DNA of 64,000 nucleotides from an uncultured Christensenella sp. (lineage in GTDB: Bacteria > Bacillota > Clostridia > Christensenellales > Borkfalkiaceae), in assembly GCA_910586245.1 (NCBI GenBank), contig CAJUFY010000006.1, positions 62,001-126,000 of the forward strand, in the 5' to 3' direction. The position numbers were made by a program, and so were the translations under genes. This document shows, piece after piece, positions 47,560-56,364 of this stretch (positions are counted from its first letter, which is position 1; the number at the start of each line of letters is the position of its first letter). Under the pieces are notes generated by a model. The model was not told where the DNA came from, ran no database searches, and saw only the letters and a program-made list of their open reading frames with translations.

Positions 47560-49050
47560 ATGTTTTCTTTTTTAAACGCTGCTACAACGGATTTTACACT
47601 CCTCGAAGAAGGGTATAAAATCGGGCTCGATTGGCTTGGCCAGTTTGCGCGCGTCATCATCGAAGGAATCGGGATTATCGGTCTCGGCATCATCGTATTC
47701 GCGCTCATTCTCAAAGCGATCACCCTCCCCTTCGATATTTATCAGCGCGTAAAAATGCGCAAACAGACGCTGATCATGCGTCAGATGCAGCCCGAACTCG
47801 AAAAATTGCAAAAACAGTACGCCAACGATAAGAATATGTACAGCCAAAAGATGATGGAACTGTACAAAAAGAACGGATACAGCATGCTGGGCGCGTGTCT
47901 TCCGATTATTATTTCGATGGTGATTCTGATCGTTGCGTTTCAGGGGTTCAGAACGTATTCGAATTATGCGAATCTGAAAATGTACGTCGATATGTCCGGC
48001 GCATACAACGGAGCGCTTGCCGAATACATCGTGGACGGGAAAGATTATCTGAAAGAAGTCGCCGAAAATCAGACGGATTGCTACGAGATCGACCTTTCGG
48101 AATGGACGAATGAAAACGGCGTATACACGCGAACGGAAGAGAACGTCGTTTATACGATCACGACGGATTCCGAAAATAAGCAGACGATGCGCGTGGAATC
48201 GACTTTGACGGAAAAATGCCTGTTTTATACCTATTCGCTGGAAAATACCGACAGCAAGGGCAACTATCTCGTCAAAAAGGGATATAAAATCGATATCGAA
48301 AAGCTTTGCGCGATTCCCGATGCAAAGACGGCGATCGATCAGATTATCGCCGATTCCAAAGAGGCGGAAAACGAAAAGAGCCTTGAAGTCGCGTGCCGCG
48401 AATATATGGTGAAAATCGGCGCGACGGGCGCGAAAGCATGGTATACCGATAAAGACGCCCGCAACGACGCGCGCTTTTTGTGGGTAAAGAACGTTTGGTA
48501 TCCGGACGTTTCGTACAGTCACCCGATTCAGAGCTATAAAAAGTTTGCGGAACAGTTCAACAACAGCAAAGTAACCCTGCAAAACGGGGAAAAAGTTTCT
48601 CTTTCGGCGGTATTCGACGAACAGAAATACAATAATTTGATTTCCGAACTTACGGCGGAAACCAAAGCGCCGAACGGTTACTTTATTTTGATTATACTTT
48701 CGATCGGTTTGATGGTGCTTTCGCAGTTTATTTCCATGAGAAGCCAGAAAGAAAGCAACAAATATCAGACGGTAGACGGCTCGGGCGCGCGCACGCAGAA
48801 AATCATGCTCGTAATGATGCCGATGATTTATGCGATCTTTGCCTTTATGTACAGCGCGGCGTTCTCGATTTATATGGTAATGAGCAGTTTCGTTTCCATT
48901 CTCGTAACGCTCCTTTCCAACCTGATCATCGGGCACGTGTTCAAAAAGAAGGAACAGGCGGAAATCAAGCAAAAATATACCCGTACGCTGCCCTGGATGA
49001 AGCAAGAGAACCAAAACGAGAAAAAAGGCAAGAACAACAGAAAAAAATAA
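47560..49050 (+). CDS. yidC: YidC/Oxa1/Alb3 membrane insertase with a large internal insertion
   Basis: A 496-residue insertase. The first part has LPFDIYQRVKMRKQTLIMRQMQPELEKLQKQYANDKNMYSQKMMELYKKNGYSMLGACLPIIISM (about residues 55-125). This provides the basic groove residue and the coiled-coil helices. The last part (about 370-460) supplies TM3-TM5 with MLVMMPMIYAIFAFMYSAAFSIYMVMSSFVSI. Between them lies about 220 extra residues (about 145-365), predicted extracytoplasmic, not found in 260-residue Gram-positive YidC. No lipobox is seen. ATG at 47560 follows GGAG. Confidence 0.93.
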   Translation: MFSFLNAATTDFTLLEEGYKIGLDWLGQFARVIIEGIGIIGLGIIVFALILKAITLPFDIYQRVKMRKQTLIMRQMQPELEKLQKQYANDKNMYSQKMMELYKKNGYSMLGACLPIIISMVILIVAFQGFRTYSNYANLKMYVDMSGAYNGALAEYIVDGKDYLKEVAENQTDCYEIDLSEWTNENGVYTRTEENVVYTITTDSENKQTMRVESTLTEKCLFYTYSLENTDSKGNYLVKKGYKIDIEKLCAIPDAKTAIDQIIADSKEAENEKSLEVACREYMVKIGATGAKAWYTDKDARNDARFLWVKNVWYPDVSYSHPIQSYKKFAEQFNNSKVTLQNGEKVSLSAVFDEQKYNNLISELTAETKAPNGYFILIILSIGLMVLSQFISMRSQKESNKYQTVDGSGARTQKIMLVMMPMIYAIFAFMYSAAFSIYMVMSSFVSILVTLLSNLIIGHVFKKKEQAEIKQKYTRTLPWMKQENQNEKKGKNNRKK

Positions 49051-49070
49051 TTCTGAAAGAGGGATAAACG

Positions 49071-49937
49071 ATGGACAATAAGGAATTTACCGGAAAAACG
49101 GTAGAAGAAGCCGTAGAAGAGGGATTGAAGGAACTGAATCTGACCGCGGAAGAAGTAGAAGTAACCGTTTTGGACGAAGGGAAGAAAAAATTGTTCGGTT
49201 CCGTTCCCGCGCGCGTGAGCCTTACCCCGAAGACGAAAAAGACGGACGGAGAACGCGCGGTAAAATTTCTGGAAGGTCTGCTTGCGCAGCTCGGCGTTTC
49301 GGCTCAGCCCGAATTAGTGGGAGAAGAAGAGAAAATCGAAATCAATCTTTCTTCCGAATCCGTAAAAGGAATTATCGGAAGACGGGGTGAAATCATCGAC
49401 GCAATTCAGATTCTTGCGGGCGCGGTTGCAAACACCGGCAGAAGAGATTATAAACGGGTCGTCGTGGATTGCGGAAATTACCGTGAAGAGCGGGAGGAAA
49501 CCCTCAAACGCGTTGCCGAAAAACTCGCGGCGAAGGCCGTGCGCATCGGAAAGCGCGTAAGACTGGAACCGATGAATCCTTACGAAAGACGGATTATTCA
49601 CGCGGCACTTGCAGAAAACGGGGAAGTTACGACGAAGAGCGAGGGAAAAGAACCCGCCCGTTTCGTTGTGATCATTCCCAAAAATATGAGAAGAAATGAC
49701 CGCTTTGGAAACGACAGAGGCGATAAGAACCGCCGCGGTTACGGAAACAAAGGCGGGAAAGATCGGAAATTCGGCGAAAGAAAGCCGTATCCCAAGCGTG
49801 AAATGCCTGCGGAAGGAACGCCCGAATCTTCGGGAACGAGCCTGCACCGCGATTCTTCGAACAGCGGTTATAAGAAAGGCGGGTTCAGCGGCTTCTTTGG
49901 AACTTATCTCGGAAAAGAAGACGAGACGGAAGAATAA
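49071..49937 (+). CDS. khpB: RNA-binding protein KhpB/Jag
   Basis: A 288-residue protein. The Jag_N domain (about residues 1-50) has the KKLFG motif. A KH domain includes GIIGRRGEIIDAIQILAGAVAN (about 100-121). The R3H domain carries YKRVVVDCGNYREEREETLKRVAEKLAAKAVRIGKRVRLEPMNPYERRIIHAALAE (about 124-179). A Gly/Arg/Asn-rich tail (about 205-288) is probably disordered. Jag is linked to cell elongation and sRNA handling with KhpA. ATG at 49071 follows GAGGG, 20 nt after yidC. Confidence 0.95.
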   Translation: MDNKEFTGKTVEEAVEEGLKELNLTAEEVEVTVLDEGKKKLFGSVPARVSLTPKTKKTDGERAVKFLEGLLAQLGVSAQPELVGEEEKIEINLSSESVKGIIGRRGEIIDAIQILAGAVANTGRRDYKRVVVDCGNYREEREETLKRVAEKLAAKAVRIGKRVRLEPMNPYERRIIHAALAENGEVTTKSEGKEPARFVVIIPKNMRRNDRFGNDRGDKNRRGYGNKGGKDRKFGERKPYPKREMPAEGTPESSGTSLHRDSSNSGYKKGGFSGFFGTYLGKEDETEE

Positions 49938-49940
49938 TTG

Positions 49941-49968
49941 AAATACCGTCTGCGGGCGGTATTTTTTC
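49941..49968 (+). terminator. Terminator of the rpmH-khpB operon
   Basis: AAATACCG and CGGTATTT pair around a GC-rich loop, followed by TTTTTT. Confidence 0.75.
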
Positions 49969-49991
49969 ATTTAAAACAAGGGAGAGAATTC

Positions 49992-51518
49992 ATGAAAAAC
50001 CGTAGAACAGGCAGGAAAAGCGGAATCGCTGAATGGTTTGGCGAAACGTTCCGCATTCATACGAAGGAAGAATACCGCGCGTTTTTTACGCGCGGCATGC
50101 AGACGGAATCGGGGAATTGCAAAACGTATCCCTGGATGTATACCCGCGCGTTCGCGCTTTGTTTTATCTTGTTTTCTGCCATTGCGATCGTTACGGCGTT
50201 GACGGCGGAAGTGATGGCGTATATCGGGTTCCCTACGATGATGATGTTGGGCGGATTGCTTTTTAATCTTCCGATTCTCGTTCTGATTTACGAACTTTAT
50301 CCGAAGAAAGACCTGAGTTTTTTGTGGCTCTGCGGCGTAACGGCGGTATGCAGCGTGATTTCCGCTGCAATCGTAAATTTCGGCTATTTTTTCGTGAGAA
50401 TCTCCAACGAATGGCTCGGCGTGTTGTGGACGGCGGGGCTGGAAGAGTTTGCAAAGGCAGTTCCTTTGATCGCGGCGCTCCTTCTTTTCAAAAAGCGCGT
50501 TCCGATGCAGGGATTTGTGATCGGCGCAGCCGTCGGTGTGGGAATGTCTTTTTGCGAAGATCTGGGTTACATTTTTTTGAGTTCGGTCAATAACGGCGTG
50601 AGTATGCCCACCGCGATGTTTATGACGTTACTGCGCGCGTTTACTTCGATTGCAGGACACGTTGTTTGGGCGGGAATCGTCGGCTGGGCGTTCGTTAAAT
50701 TTCGGCGTCCCCTGCTCAATTTCCGTTTTTGGTTGTTCTGTCTGTTCAGCGTAGCGCTGCATTTCCTTTGGGATATTCCGCTCGGCGGACTTTCGACGTT
50801 CGGAATGATTGCCGCCGTATTTGCAGGGCTTCTGACGTTTGAAAAAATTTGCAAAAAAGAAAGACGGATTTTGCTTGAAGCGGAAATCGAAGCCGAAGAA
50901 ACGCAAGCGATGATTTCGGAAACGGAAACCGTTGTTCCGGCGCGGGAGTACCATGGCGCGGGAATTTCCGCAACGGCGACGGCGCTTGCGCTCGGAGTAA
51001 TTGCCTGTCTGTTCTGCGGGCTGGGCGTGAAAGGCGGTTTTGAAAGCGCGTACTACGAAACGGCGGAACAATTTGTCGCAGCGGTTCAGGACGGGTTGAC
51101 GCTAAATGCGGAAGACAGAGCGTACGATTCCGCGCAGGAGCATTTTGCGGAGTATACCGAAGAAGGGACGCTCGTGAAAGTAACGCAGCTTGTGACGGAC
51201 GGCGAATATCGGTACTATTACGTTTATTCGGCAGGCGAAACCTTCTCGCTCGATTCCGTAACGGTAGAAATCGACGGAATCCGTTACGAGCGGAAAACCG
51301 TTTCCGCCGAAGAAGAAGTTAAATATTTTCCCGTGCTTTCGGGAATCGGCGACGCGTACTACGATTCCGCGGAAGAGGATTTTATCGTCGAACGCAACTT
51401 GCCCGTTTCCTTTGACCGCACGACGTCGATCGCATGCGGGGCTGCGGCGGGCGGAATCGTCGCCGTCGGAACGGGAATTACCGTTACGTTAGCTTGTCTG
51501 AGAAAAAAACGCGCGTAA
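49992..51518 (+). CDS. prsW: PrsW-family intramembrane metalloprotease
   Basis: A 508-residue membrane protein. About eight helices cover residues 45-300. The catalytic EE motif is GLEEFAKAVPL (about 150-160), the next metal-binding region is SIAGHVVWAGIVGW (about 218-231) and the last is LHFLWDIPLGG (about 255-265). PrsW proteases cleave anti-sigma factors in response to envelope stress. The C-terminal 190 residues (about 330-490) form an unusual extracellular domain, ending in a final helix (about 478-500). ATG at 49992, GGGAGAGA upstream; single gene between two terminators. Confidence 0.88.
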   Translation: MKNRRTGRKSGIAEWFGETFRIHTKEEYRAFFTRGMQTESGNCKTYPWMYTRAFALCFILFSAIAIVTALTAEVMAYIGFPTMMMLGGLLFNLPILVLIYELYPKKDLSFLWLCGVTAVCSVISAAIVNFGYFFVRISNEWLGVLWTAGLEEFAKAVPLIAALLLFKKRVPMQGFVIGAAVGVGMSFCEDLGYIFLSSVNNGVSMPTAMFMTLLRAFTSIAGHVVWAGIVGWAFVKFRRPLLNFRFWLFCLFSVALHFLWDIPLGGLSTFGMIAAVFAGLLTFEKICKKERRILLEAEIEAEETQAMISETETVVPAREYHGAGISATATALALGVIACLFCGLGVKGGFESAYYETAEQFVAAVQDGLTLNAEDRAYDSAQEHFAEYTEEGTLVKVTQLVTDGEYRYYYVYSAGETFSLDSVTVEIDGIRYERKTVSAEEEVKYFPVLSGIGDAYYDSAEEDFIVERNLPVSFDRTTSIACGAAAGGIVAVGTGITVTLACLRKKRA

Positions 51519-51546
51519 AATTCCGCAAAAAACGAGAAAATGAGAA

Positions 51547-51582
51547 AAAACCGCCGTAAGAATTAACTTACGGCGGTTTTTT
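51547..51582. terminator. Bidirectional terminator after prsW
   Basis: AAAAACCGCCGTAAG and its complement flank a 5-nt loop, with Ts beyond both arms, between convergent genes. Confidence 0.9.
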
Positions 51583-51591
51583 TGCCCGATT

Positions 51592-51822
51592 TTAGTTCTC
51601 TTCAAGCCATTTTGCGGCGTTTGCCTTGGTAAACGCCGTAATTTTTTCCTTCGCGTATGCGGATTCCGCACCGCCGTACGTGTAAAGGAAATAATCTCCT
51701 TCGGCAGTCTGATACATCGTCGTTTCATATCCGGCGGGATCTCCGTACCAACCGTGCGTCACTTTTTTAACGATCGTTGCTTTTTCGGTATCGTAAGTCT
51801 TGGTTTTCGTGGTTTTAATCAT
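51592..51822 (-). CDS. Small conserved hypothetical protein
   Basis: A 76-residue soluble protein. The middle, HGWYGDPAGYETTMYQTAEGDYFLYTYGGAESAYAKEKI, is a WxGDPAGYE...YxxxxGxYFLYxxGG pattern that recurs in short Firmicute proteins of unknown function. ATG at 51822 with AAGGAG. A consensus-like promoter overlaps an inverted repeat at 51851-51869. Confidence 0.8.
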   Translation of the reverse strand: MIKTTKTKTYDTEKATIVKKVTHGWYGDPAGYETTMYQTAEGDYFLYTYGGAESAYAKEKITAFTKANAAKWLEEN

Positions 51823-51849
51823 GGGTTTCTCCTTTTCTTAATGAACAAT

Positions 51850-51878
51850 ATTGTACGCGTTTTGTACAATTTCGTCAA
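51850..51878 (-). promoter_or_regulatory. Promoter with internal inverted repeat
   Basis: TTGACG (51873-51878), 17 nt, TACAAT (51850-51855). The spacer and -10 contain TTGTAC-7-GTACAA (51851-51869), a possible operator. Confidence 0.6.
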
Positions 51879-51957
51879 CGCATGGCTGTTAAAAATTGGT
51901 AAACGGGAAAAACCGTGATATATTCACAAAAAAATTTTTTGCGCCCCGTGTTTTATG

Positions 51958-52515
51958 TTAGGCGTTAACAATTTTACGGATTTCGTTTTCCCGAATGGAA
52001 AGCGAAGCGATCGCGTCGGCAATGGTTTCCGCCATCGAATACACCATATTCAGGCGCGTAAGATTTAACAGCGAGTAGGAAAAAGCGGATTTCCGCGCGA
52101 CGATTCCGAGAACGGAAACGTCGCCCACTTTTCCCAAACGTTTGTTTGCGCCGGAACCGGGGCGAAGCGAGCTGCCGGAAACTTTAATCAAACCGACGTC
52201 GGAATCTTCGCCGACGGCGGCGTCGACCGCGATAATTTTACTGCCCGGGTGCGTTTTTCTTAAAAAATCGTTAACGTACTTAACTTCTTTTGCCGTGACG
52301 GGCGTTTTCAACGTGCCGTATACGAATCCGCAAAATTCTGCGCCCTTTCGTTTTAAGAGCGTGCCCGTGATCGGACCGAGTGAGTCGCCTACGGCAAGAT
52401 CGCTTCCGATGCATAGAACGACGGGGGGCGCAGCGCTTTCGCCGAGACAGCGTACCAGCGCCATCATGAGGCCCGTTTCCGCCATAGAGTTATAAAAATG
52501 AAATGCGTAGTCCAT
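51958..52515 (-). CDS. yyaC: Sporulation protein YyaC (germination-protease-like)
   Basis: A 185-residue protein of the YyaC/GPR-like family. Conserved blocks are VVLCIGSDLAVGDSLGPITGTLLKRKG (about residues 31-57), VDAAVGEDSDVGLIKVSGSSLRPGSGANKRLGKVGDVSVLGIVA (about 97-140) and NLTRLNMVYSMAETIADAI. It is sporulation-specific in Bacillus and is encoded near soj-spo0J there as well. The ATG at 52515 follows GGAGG and is favoured over extended upstream frames. Confidence 0.92.
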   Translation of the reverse strand: MDYAFHFYNSMAETGLMMALVRCLGESAAPPVVLCIGSDLAVGDSLGPITGTLLKRKGAEFCGFVYGTLKTPVTAKEVKYVNDFLRKTHPGSKIIAVDAAVGEDSDVGLIKVSGSSLRPGSGANKRLGKVGDVSVLGIVARKSAFSYSLLNLTRLNMVYSMAETIADAIASLSIRENEIRKIVNA

Positions 52516-52536
52516 AATTCCTCCGAAATCTGTTTG

Positions 52537-52565
52537 ATTATGCCCCCTAAAAAGGATTTTATAAC
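52537..52565 (-). promoter_or_regulatory. Possible forespore (sigma-F/G-type) promoter of yyaC
   Basis: On the minus strand GTTATA (52560-52565), 13 nt, GGGGCATAAT (52537-52546). The -10 resembles the forespore GGNNANANT pattern. No good sigma-A promoter is seen. Confidence 0.35.
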
Positions 52566-52583
52566 AATCTTGCCGAAAAACGT

Positions 52584-52612
52584 TTGGCAATTCGCGGAAA
52601 CGGTGGTATAAT
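52584..52612 (+). promoter_or_regulatory. Promoter of the CvpA-family gene
   Basis: TTGGCA (52584-52589), 17 nt, perfect TATAAT (52607-52612). Confidence 0.75.
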
Positions 52613-52639
52613 AATGACACGATAAACGGGAGGCTCTTT

Positions 52640-53185
52640 GTGGCTTGGATATTAGACGTAATTTTAATCGTTATGCTGATACTCGGCATATTTTTGGGCG
52701 CAAGACGGGGATTCGTTGCGGGCGTCTGTAAATTAGCCGGCACGATCTTTGCGCTTGCCGTCGCCTTTGCCTTTTGCAATTCGTTTCAAGTGACGCTGGA
52801 AGGATGGTTCGGTTTGACGACCGCACTCGCGGGAGCGATCGGGAATGAGAAAATTGCGGGATTTCTGGCGATCGGGATCAGCTTCTTCGTATTGCTGACC
52901 GTCGTAAAAATCGGCGCATGGCTGATCGGAAAGTTCGGAACGGCGTTGGTCGAAAAGGCGCGTCCGCTTGCGATCGTCAACTGTTTTCTCGGCGGGTTGC
53001 TCGGCATTTTAAAAGCGGCGATTGTCGCGTTTTTGCTGCTTACCGCTTGTAAGTATCTGATCGATTGGCTTCACTTGCAGGCGATGTACGATTTCATTAC
53101 GTCGAGTACCGTTGTGGGGGCGATCTTCCAGTGGGAATGGTTTTTGGAAGCTACCACGTTTTCCTTCCTCGGGTTCAACAAATAA
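52640..53185 (+). CDS. CvpA-family membrane protein
   Basis: A 181-residue protein with four membrane helices. The N-terminal pattern AWILDVILIVMLILGIFLGARRGFVAGVCKLAGTIFALAVAFAF (residues 2-45) is the CvpA signature. The FLGGLLGILKAAIVAFLLLTA helix lies near 116-136. CvpA is linked to secretion and envelope homeostasis. The GTG at 52640 follows GGGAGG. Confidence 0.87.
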   Translation: MAWILDVILIVMLILGIFLGARRGFVAGVCKLAGTIFALAVAFAFCNSFQVTLEGWFGLTTALAGAIGNEKIAGFLAIGISFFVLLTVVKIGAWLIGKFGTALVEKARPLAIVNCFLGGLLGILKAAIVAFLLLTACKYLIDWLHLQAMYDFITSSTVVGAIFQWEWFLEATTFSFLGFNK

Positions 53186-53277
53186 AAAATACGGTTTCAA
53201 CGCGCTGTTTCGGCGCGTTTTTTCTTGCAAAAAAGTCGGAAAAACCGATTAAACCAACAAAATGTCAACGCGCCAAA

Positions 53278-53293
53278 TGTTTCACGTGAAACA
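53278..53293. promoter_or_regulatory. parS site 1 (perfect consensus)
   Basis: TGTTTCACGTGAAACA, the canonical Bacillus-type ParB/Spo0J-binding palindrome, 2.3 kb upstream of parA. The remainder of 53186-53446 is AT-rich without genes. Confidence 0.95.
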
Positions 53294-53320
53294 TATAAAA
53301 TCGGCGAAAATTTTTCGGCA

Positions 53321-53336
53321 TGTTTCATGTGAAACA
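53321..53336. promoter_or_regulatory. parS site 2 (one mismatch)
   Basis: TGTTTCATGTGAAACA differs from the consensus at one central base. It lies 27 bp after site 1, giving a tandem centromere. Confidence 0.88.
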
Positions 53337-53446
53337 TTAAAACGGCGATTTTTGCTATGCGTCCCCTTGTTTTTGCTTGAAAATACGTATATTTCCGAAA
53401 CTTTTGTGATAATTATGAAAAAGAGGAAAGAATTGTCAACAAACAC

Positions 53447-53475
53447 TTGATTAAAATGAGAACCTATGTTAAAAT
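53447..53475 (+). promoter_or_regulatory. Promoter of ftsH-parA-parB
   Basis: TTGATT (53447-53452), 17 nt, TAAAAT (53470-53475). Confidence 0.7.
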
Positions 53476-53540
53476 AATAACGTTTTTAAAGCCGCATACT
53501 ATATACGGCAATATCATTTATATCAAAAAGGAGACGTATT

Positions 53541-55571
53541 TTGAGTAAAGCAGTAAAGACGGTGATTATCGTCGTTCTGATTGTGATTCTGGGCATCGGT
53601 GCTTATTTCGGGATATCCGGTATCGCAAAGAATAACAAAAAGATTTCGATTACGGAATTCGAGGAGCGTATCACGGATCCCCGCGGGGATACGGACGATG
53701 CGACAAACGGTAAGTACGCGGACAAAGACCAGATCGTCAAAATTTATATCGACGGCTATACCGTTTACGGATATAAGAGCGTAAAATCAAAAAATTATGA
53801 TTTTTGGGCGTACGCACCCAATCTCCATACGGCGGAAGGCTGGGGAGCGATCGTAAAAGAATGGATCGACGAGTACGGTCTGGAAAAAGTAGAATATTCC
53901 AACCCAAACGCAGGAGCGGGGTGGGGGAACGTAATCTATATTGCGATTCTCGTCGTAGGAATCGTTGCGTTCGTGCTGATTCTTCGGGCAACGAGCGGCG
54001 GCGGTGGGAAAGTGATGAACTTCGGCAAGACCAAAGCCAAAGTTTCGACGAATTTGAAAGTGCGCTTTTCTGACGTCGCGGGTGCGGAAGAGGAAAAGGA
54101 AGAATTAAAAGAAGTCGTAGAGTTTTTGCGCAGCCCGAAAAAGTTTTCCGATTTGGGCGCGAAGATTCCGAAAGGTGTCCTGTTGGTCGGCCCTCCCGGA
54201 ACGGGTAAAACGCTGTTTGCCAAGGCGGTTGCGGGTGAAGCGGGCGTTCCTTTCTTTTCGGTGAGCGGTTCCGATTTCGTAGAAATGTACGTGGGCGTCG
54301 GTGCGTCGCGCGTGCGCGATCTGTTTGATCTTGCGAAACGCAATCAGCCGTGCATTATCTTTATCGACGAAATCGACGCGGTAGGGCGTCAACGCGGCGC
54401 GGGGCTCGGCGGCGGTCACGATGAACGCGAACAGACGCTCAACCAGATTCTCGTACAGATGGACGGGTTCGACACCAACGAAGGGGTTATCGTGATTGCG
54501 GCAACCAACCGTGCGGATATTCTCGACAGCGCGTTGCTTCGTCCAGGACGGTTTGACAGACAAATTTACGTCAACCTTCCCGACGTGAAGGGCAGAGAAG
54601 CGATTTTAAAGGTGCATGCGCGAAACAAACCGCTTGCTCCCGACGTAAACTTTAAAGTGATTGCGCGCATTACGAGCGGATTTTCGGGCGCGGATCTTGC
54701 AAACCTTTTGAACGAAGCGGCGATCCTTGCCGCGCGCGCGGGAAAGAATATGATCGGAAACCTCGAACTTTACGAGGGAATCAATAAGGTAATTATGGGG
54801 CCGCAGAAAAAGACCCGCGTGGTCACCGAAGCGGACAAAAAATGTACGGCATATCACGAAGCGGGGCATGCGATTTTGGCGAAGCTCTGCGAACATTGCG
54901 ACAACGTACAGGAAGTTTCGATTATTCCGCGCGGAATGGCAGCGGGCTACACCTTGCAGCGGCCGGAAACGGATGACCGCTCGGACACTGTTAACAAACT
55001 GAACGACGACATCTGTATGGCACTCGGCGGAAGAGTTGCGGAAGAGCTTGTGATTCACGATTATTCCGCGGGAGCTTCGGGCGACATTCAGCACGTTACT
55101 TCGCGTGCAAGAAAGATGGTGACCGAGTGGGGTATGAGCGAACGGCTCGGTCCGATCGCCTACGCCAGCGGCGGACCGGTATTCTTGGGCAGAGATTACG
55201 AGGAAAGAACGGTTTATTCCGAAGAGACGGCGGGGATCATCGACGAAGAGGTAAAACGGATCGTAACCACGCAGTATGAAAGAGCAAGAAAACTTCTTTC
55301 CGAAAACCGTGCGATTCTTGACAATATGGCGCGCGTTCTGGTGGAACGCGAAACCATTTATACGGCGGAAGTCGATATGCTCATGAACGGCGCGGACTAT
55401 AAAGAAGTGCTTGCCTATATGGAACAGCACGATAAAGATCAGCCAGACAACCCGTTCGGCTCGGCGGCTGAAAATATTGTTAAGGACGAAACAAAATCCG
55501 AACAGGCAGAGAATCCTGCTCAGCCCGAACAAAAAGAGGACGGCGAAAATACCGAAGAAAAATCCGAATAA
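53541..55571 (+). CDS. ftsH: ATP-dependent zinc metalloprotease FtsH
   Basis: A 676-residue membrane AAA protease. The first helix is at about residues 5-27, an extracytoplasmic domain at about 30-130 and the second helix at about 131-152. The AAA module has Walker A GPPGTGKT (217-224), Walker B IIFIDEIDAVG and the second region of homology ATNRADILDSALLRPGRFDRQI. The protease zinc site HEAGH is near 439-443. The acidic tail is Glu/Pro-rich. TTG at 53541 follows AAAGGAG. It precedes parA by 13 nt. Confidence 0.98.
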   Translation: MSKAVKTVIIVVLIVILGIGAYFGISGIAKNNKKISITEFEERITDPRGDTDDATNGKYADKDQIVKIYIDGYTVYGYKSVKSKNYDFWAYAPNLHTAEGWGAIVKEWIDEYGLEKVEYSNPNAGAGWGNVIYIAILVVGIVAFVLILRATSGGGGKVMNFGKTKAKVSTNLKVRFSDVAGAEEEKEELKEVVEFLRSPKKFSDLGAKIPKGVLLVGPPGTGKTLFAKAVAGEAGVPFFSVSGSDFVEMYVGVGASRVRDLFDLAKRNQPCIIFIDEIDAVGRQRGAGLGGGHDEREQTLNQILVQMDGFDTNEGVIVIAATNRADILDSALLRPGRFDRQIYVNLPDVKGREAILKVHARNKPLAPDVNFKVIARITSGFSGADLANLLNEAAILAARAGKNMIGNLELYEGINKVIMGPQKKTRVVTEADKKCTAYHEAGHAILAKLCEHCDNVQEVSIIPRGMAAGYTLQRPETDDRSDTVNKLNDDICMALGGRVAEELVIHDYSAGASGDIQHVTSRARKMVTEWGMSERLGPIAYASGGPVFLGRDYEERTVYSEETAGIIDEEVKRIVTTQYERARKLLSENRAILDNMARVLVERETIYTAEVDMLMNGADYKEVLAYMEQHDKDQPDNPFGSAAENIVKDETKSEQAENPAQPEQKEDGENTEEKSE

Positions 55572-55584
55572 GGAGTGAGAGAAT

Positions 55585-56361
55585 ATGGGAAAGATCATTT
55601 CGTTTTCCAACCAAAAGGGCGGCGTGGGAAAAACGACGACTTGCGTGAATATGGCGGCTTATCTCGCCTATTCGGGCAAAAAGGTGTTGCTCGTCGACCT
55701 CGATCCGCAGGGGAACGCGACGACGGGACTCGGATTTACCAAAAGCACATTAAAAAAGTCCGTTTACAATGTGCTGATCGACGAAGAGGAAGCGAAAGAC
55801 AATATTTTACCGACCGAGCTTTCCACCCTTTCCATTTTGCCGGCAAACATCGATCTTGCGGGCGCAGAAGTGGAACTCGTTTACAAAAAGAGTCGGGAAA
55901 AGGTTTTGAAGGGGGCGCTGGATAAAATTAAGCCAAATTACGATTACGTTTTGATCGATTGTCCGCCTTCTTTGGGCTTGATTACGATCAACGCTTTGGC
56001 GGCTGCGGACAGCGTGATTATTCCGATTCAGAGCGAATATTACGCGCTCGAAGGGCTTTCCCAGCTCATGAACACCATTTCGCTCGTGCGCCAGCATCTG
56101 AACAAAAATTTAAAGGTGGAAGGCGTCGTGCTTACGATGTACGACGGGCGTTCGCTGATCAGCAAACAGATTGCCGCGGAAATTAAAAAGTTTTTCACGA
56201 AAAAGCTGTACGAAATCGTGATCCCGCGCAATATACGGCTTTCGGAAGCGCCCAGCCACGGGAAGCCGATCCTTTTGCACGATCCCAAATGTATGGGCGC
56301 GCGTGCCTACGCGGCGCTGACCGAAGAATTCTTAGCGAAAACCGAGAGAAAAGGAGAATAA
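55585..56361 (+). CDS. parA: Chromosome-partitioning ATPase ParA/Soj
   Basis: A 258-residue deviant-Walker ATPase. The P-loop is KGGVGKTT (residues 11-18). VLLVDLDPQGNATTGLG follows near 34-50 and YVLIDCPPSLGLITINALAAAD near 116-137. It works with ParB and parS to load SMC and regulate DnaA. ATG at 55585 follows AAGGAG. Confidence 0.98.
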   Translation: MGKIISFSNQKGGVGKTTTCVNMAAYLAYSGKKVLLVDLDPQGNATTGLGFTKSTLKKSVYNVLIDEEEAKDNILPTELSTLSILPANIDLAGAEVELVYKKSREKVLKGALDKIKPNYDYVLIDCPPSLGLITINALAAADSVIIPIQSEYYALEGLSQLMNTISLVRQHLNKNLKVEGVVLTMYDGRSLISKQIAAEIKKFFTKKLYEIVIPRNIRLSEAPSHGKPILLHDPKCMGARAYAALTEEFLAKTERKGE

Positions 56362-56364
56362 ACG

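Noticed and set aside
47572..49014. 480-codon minus-strand frame
   Set aside because: Antisense to yidC, which is unambiguous; it has no motif.
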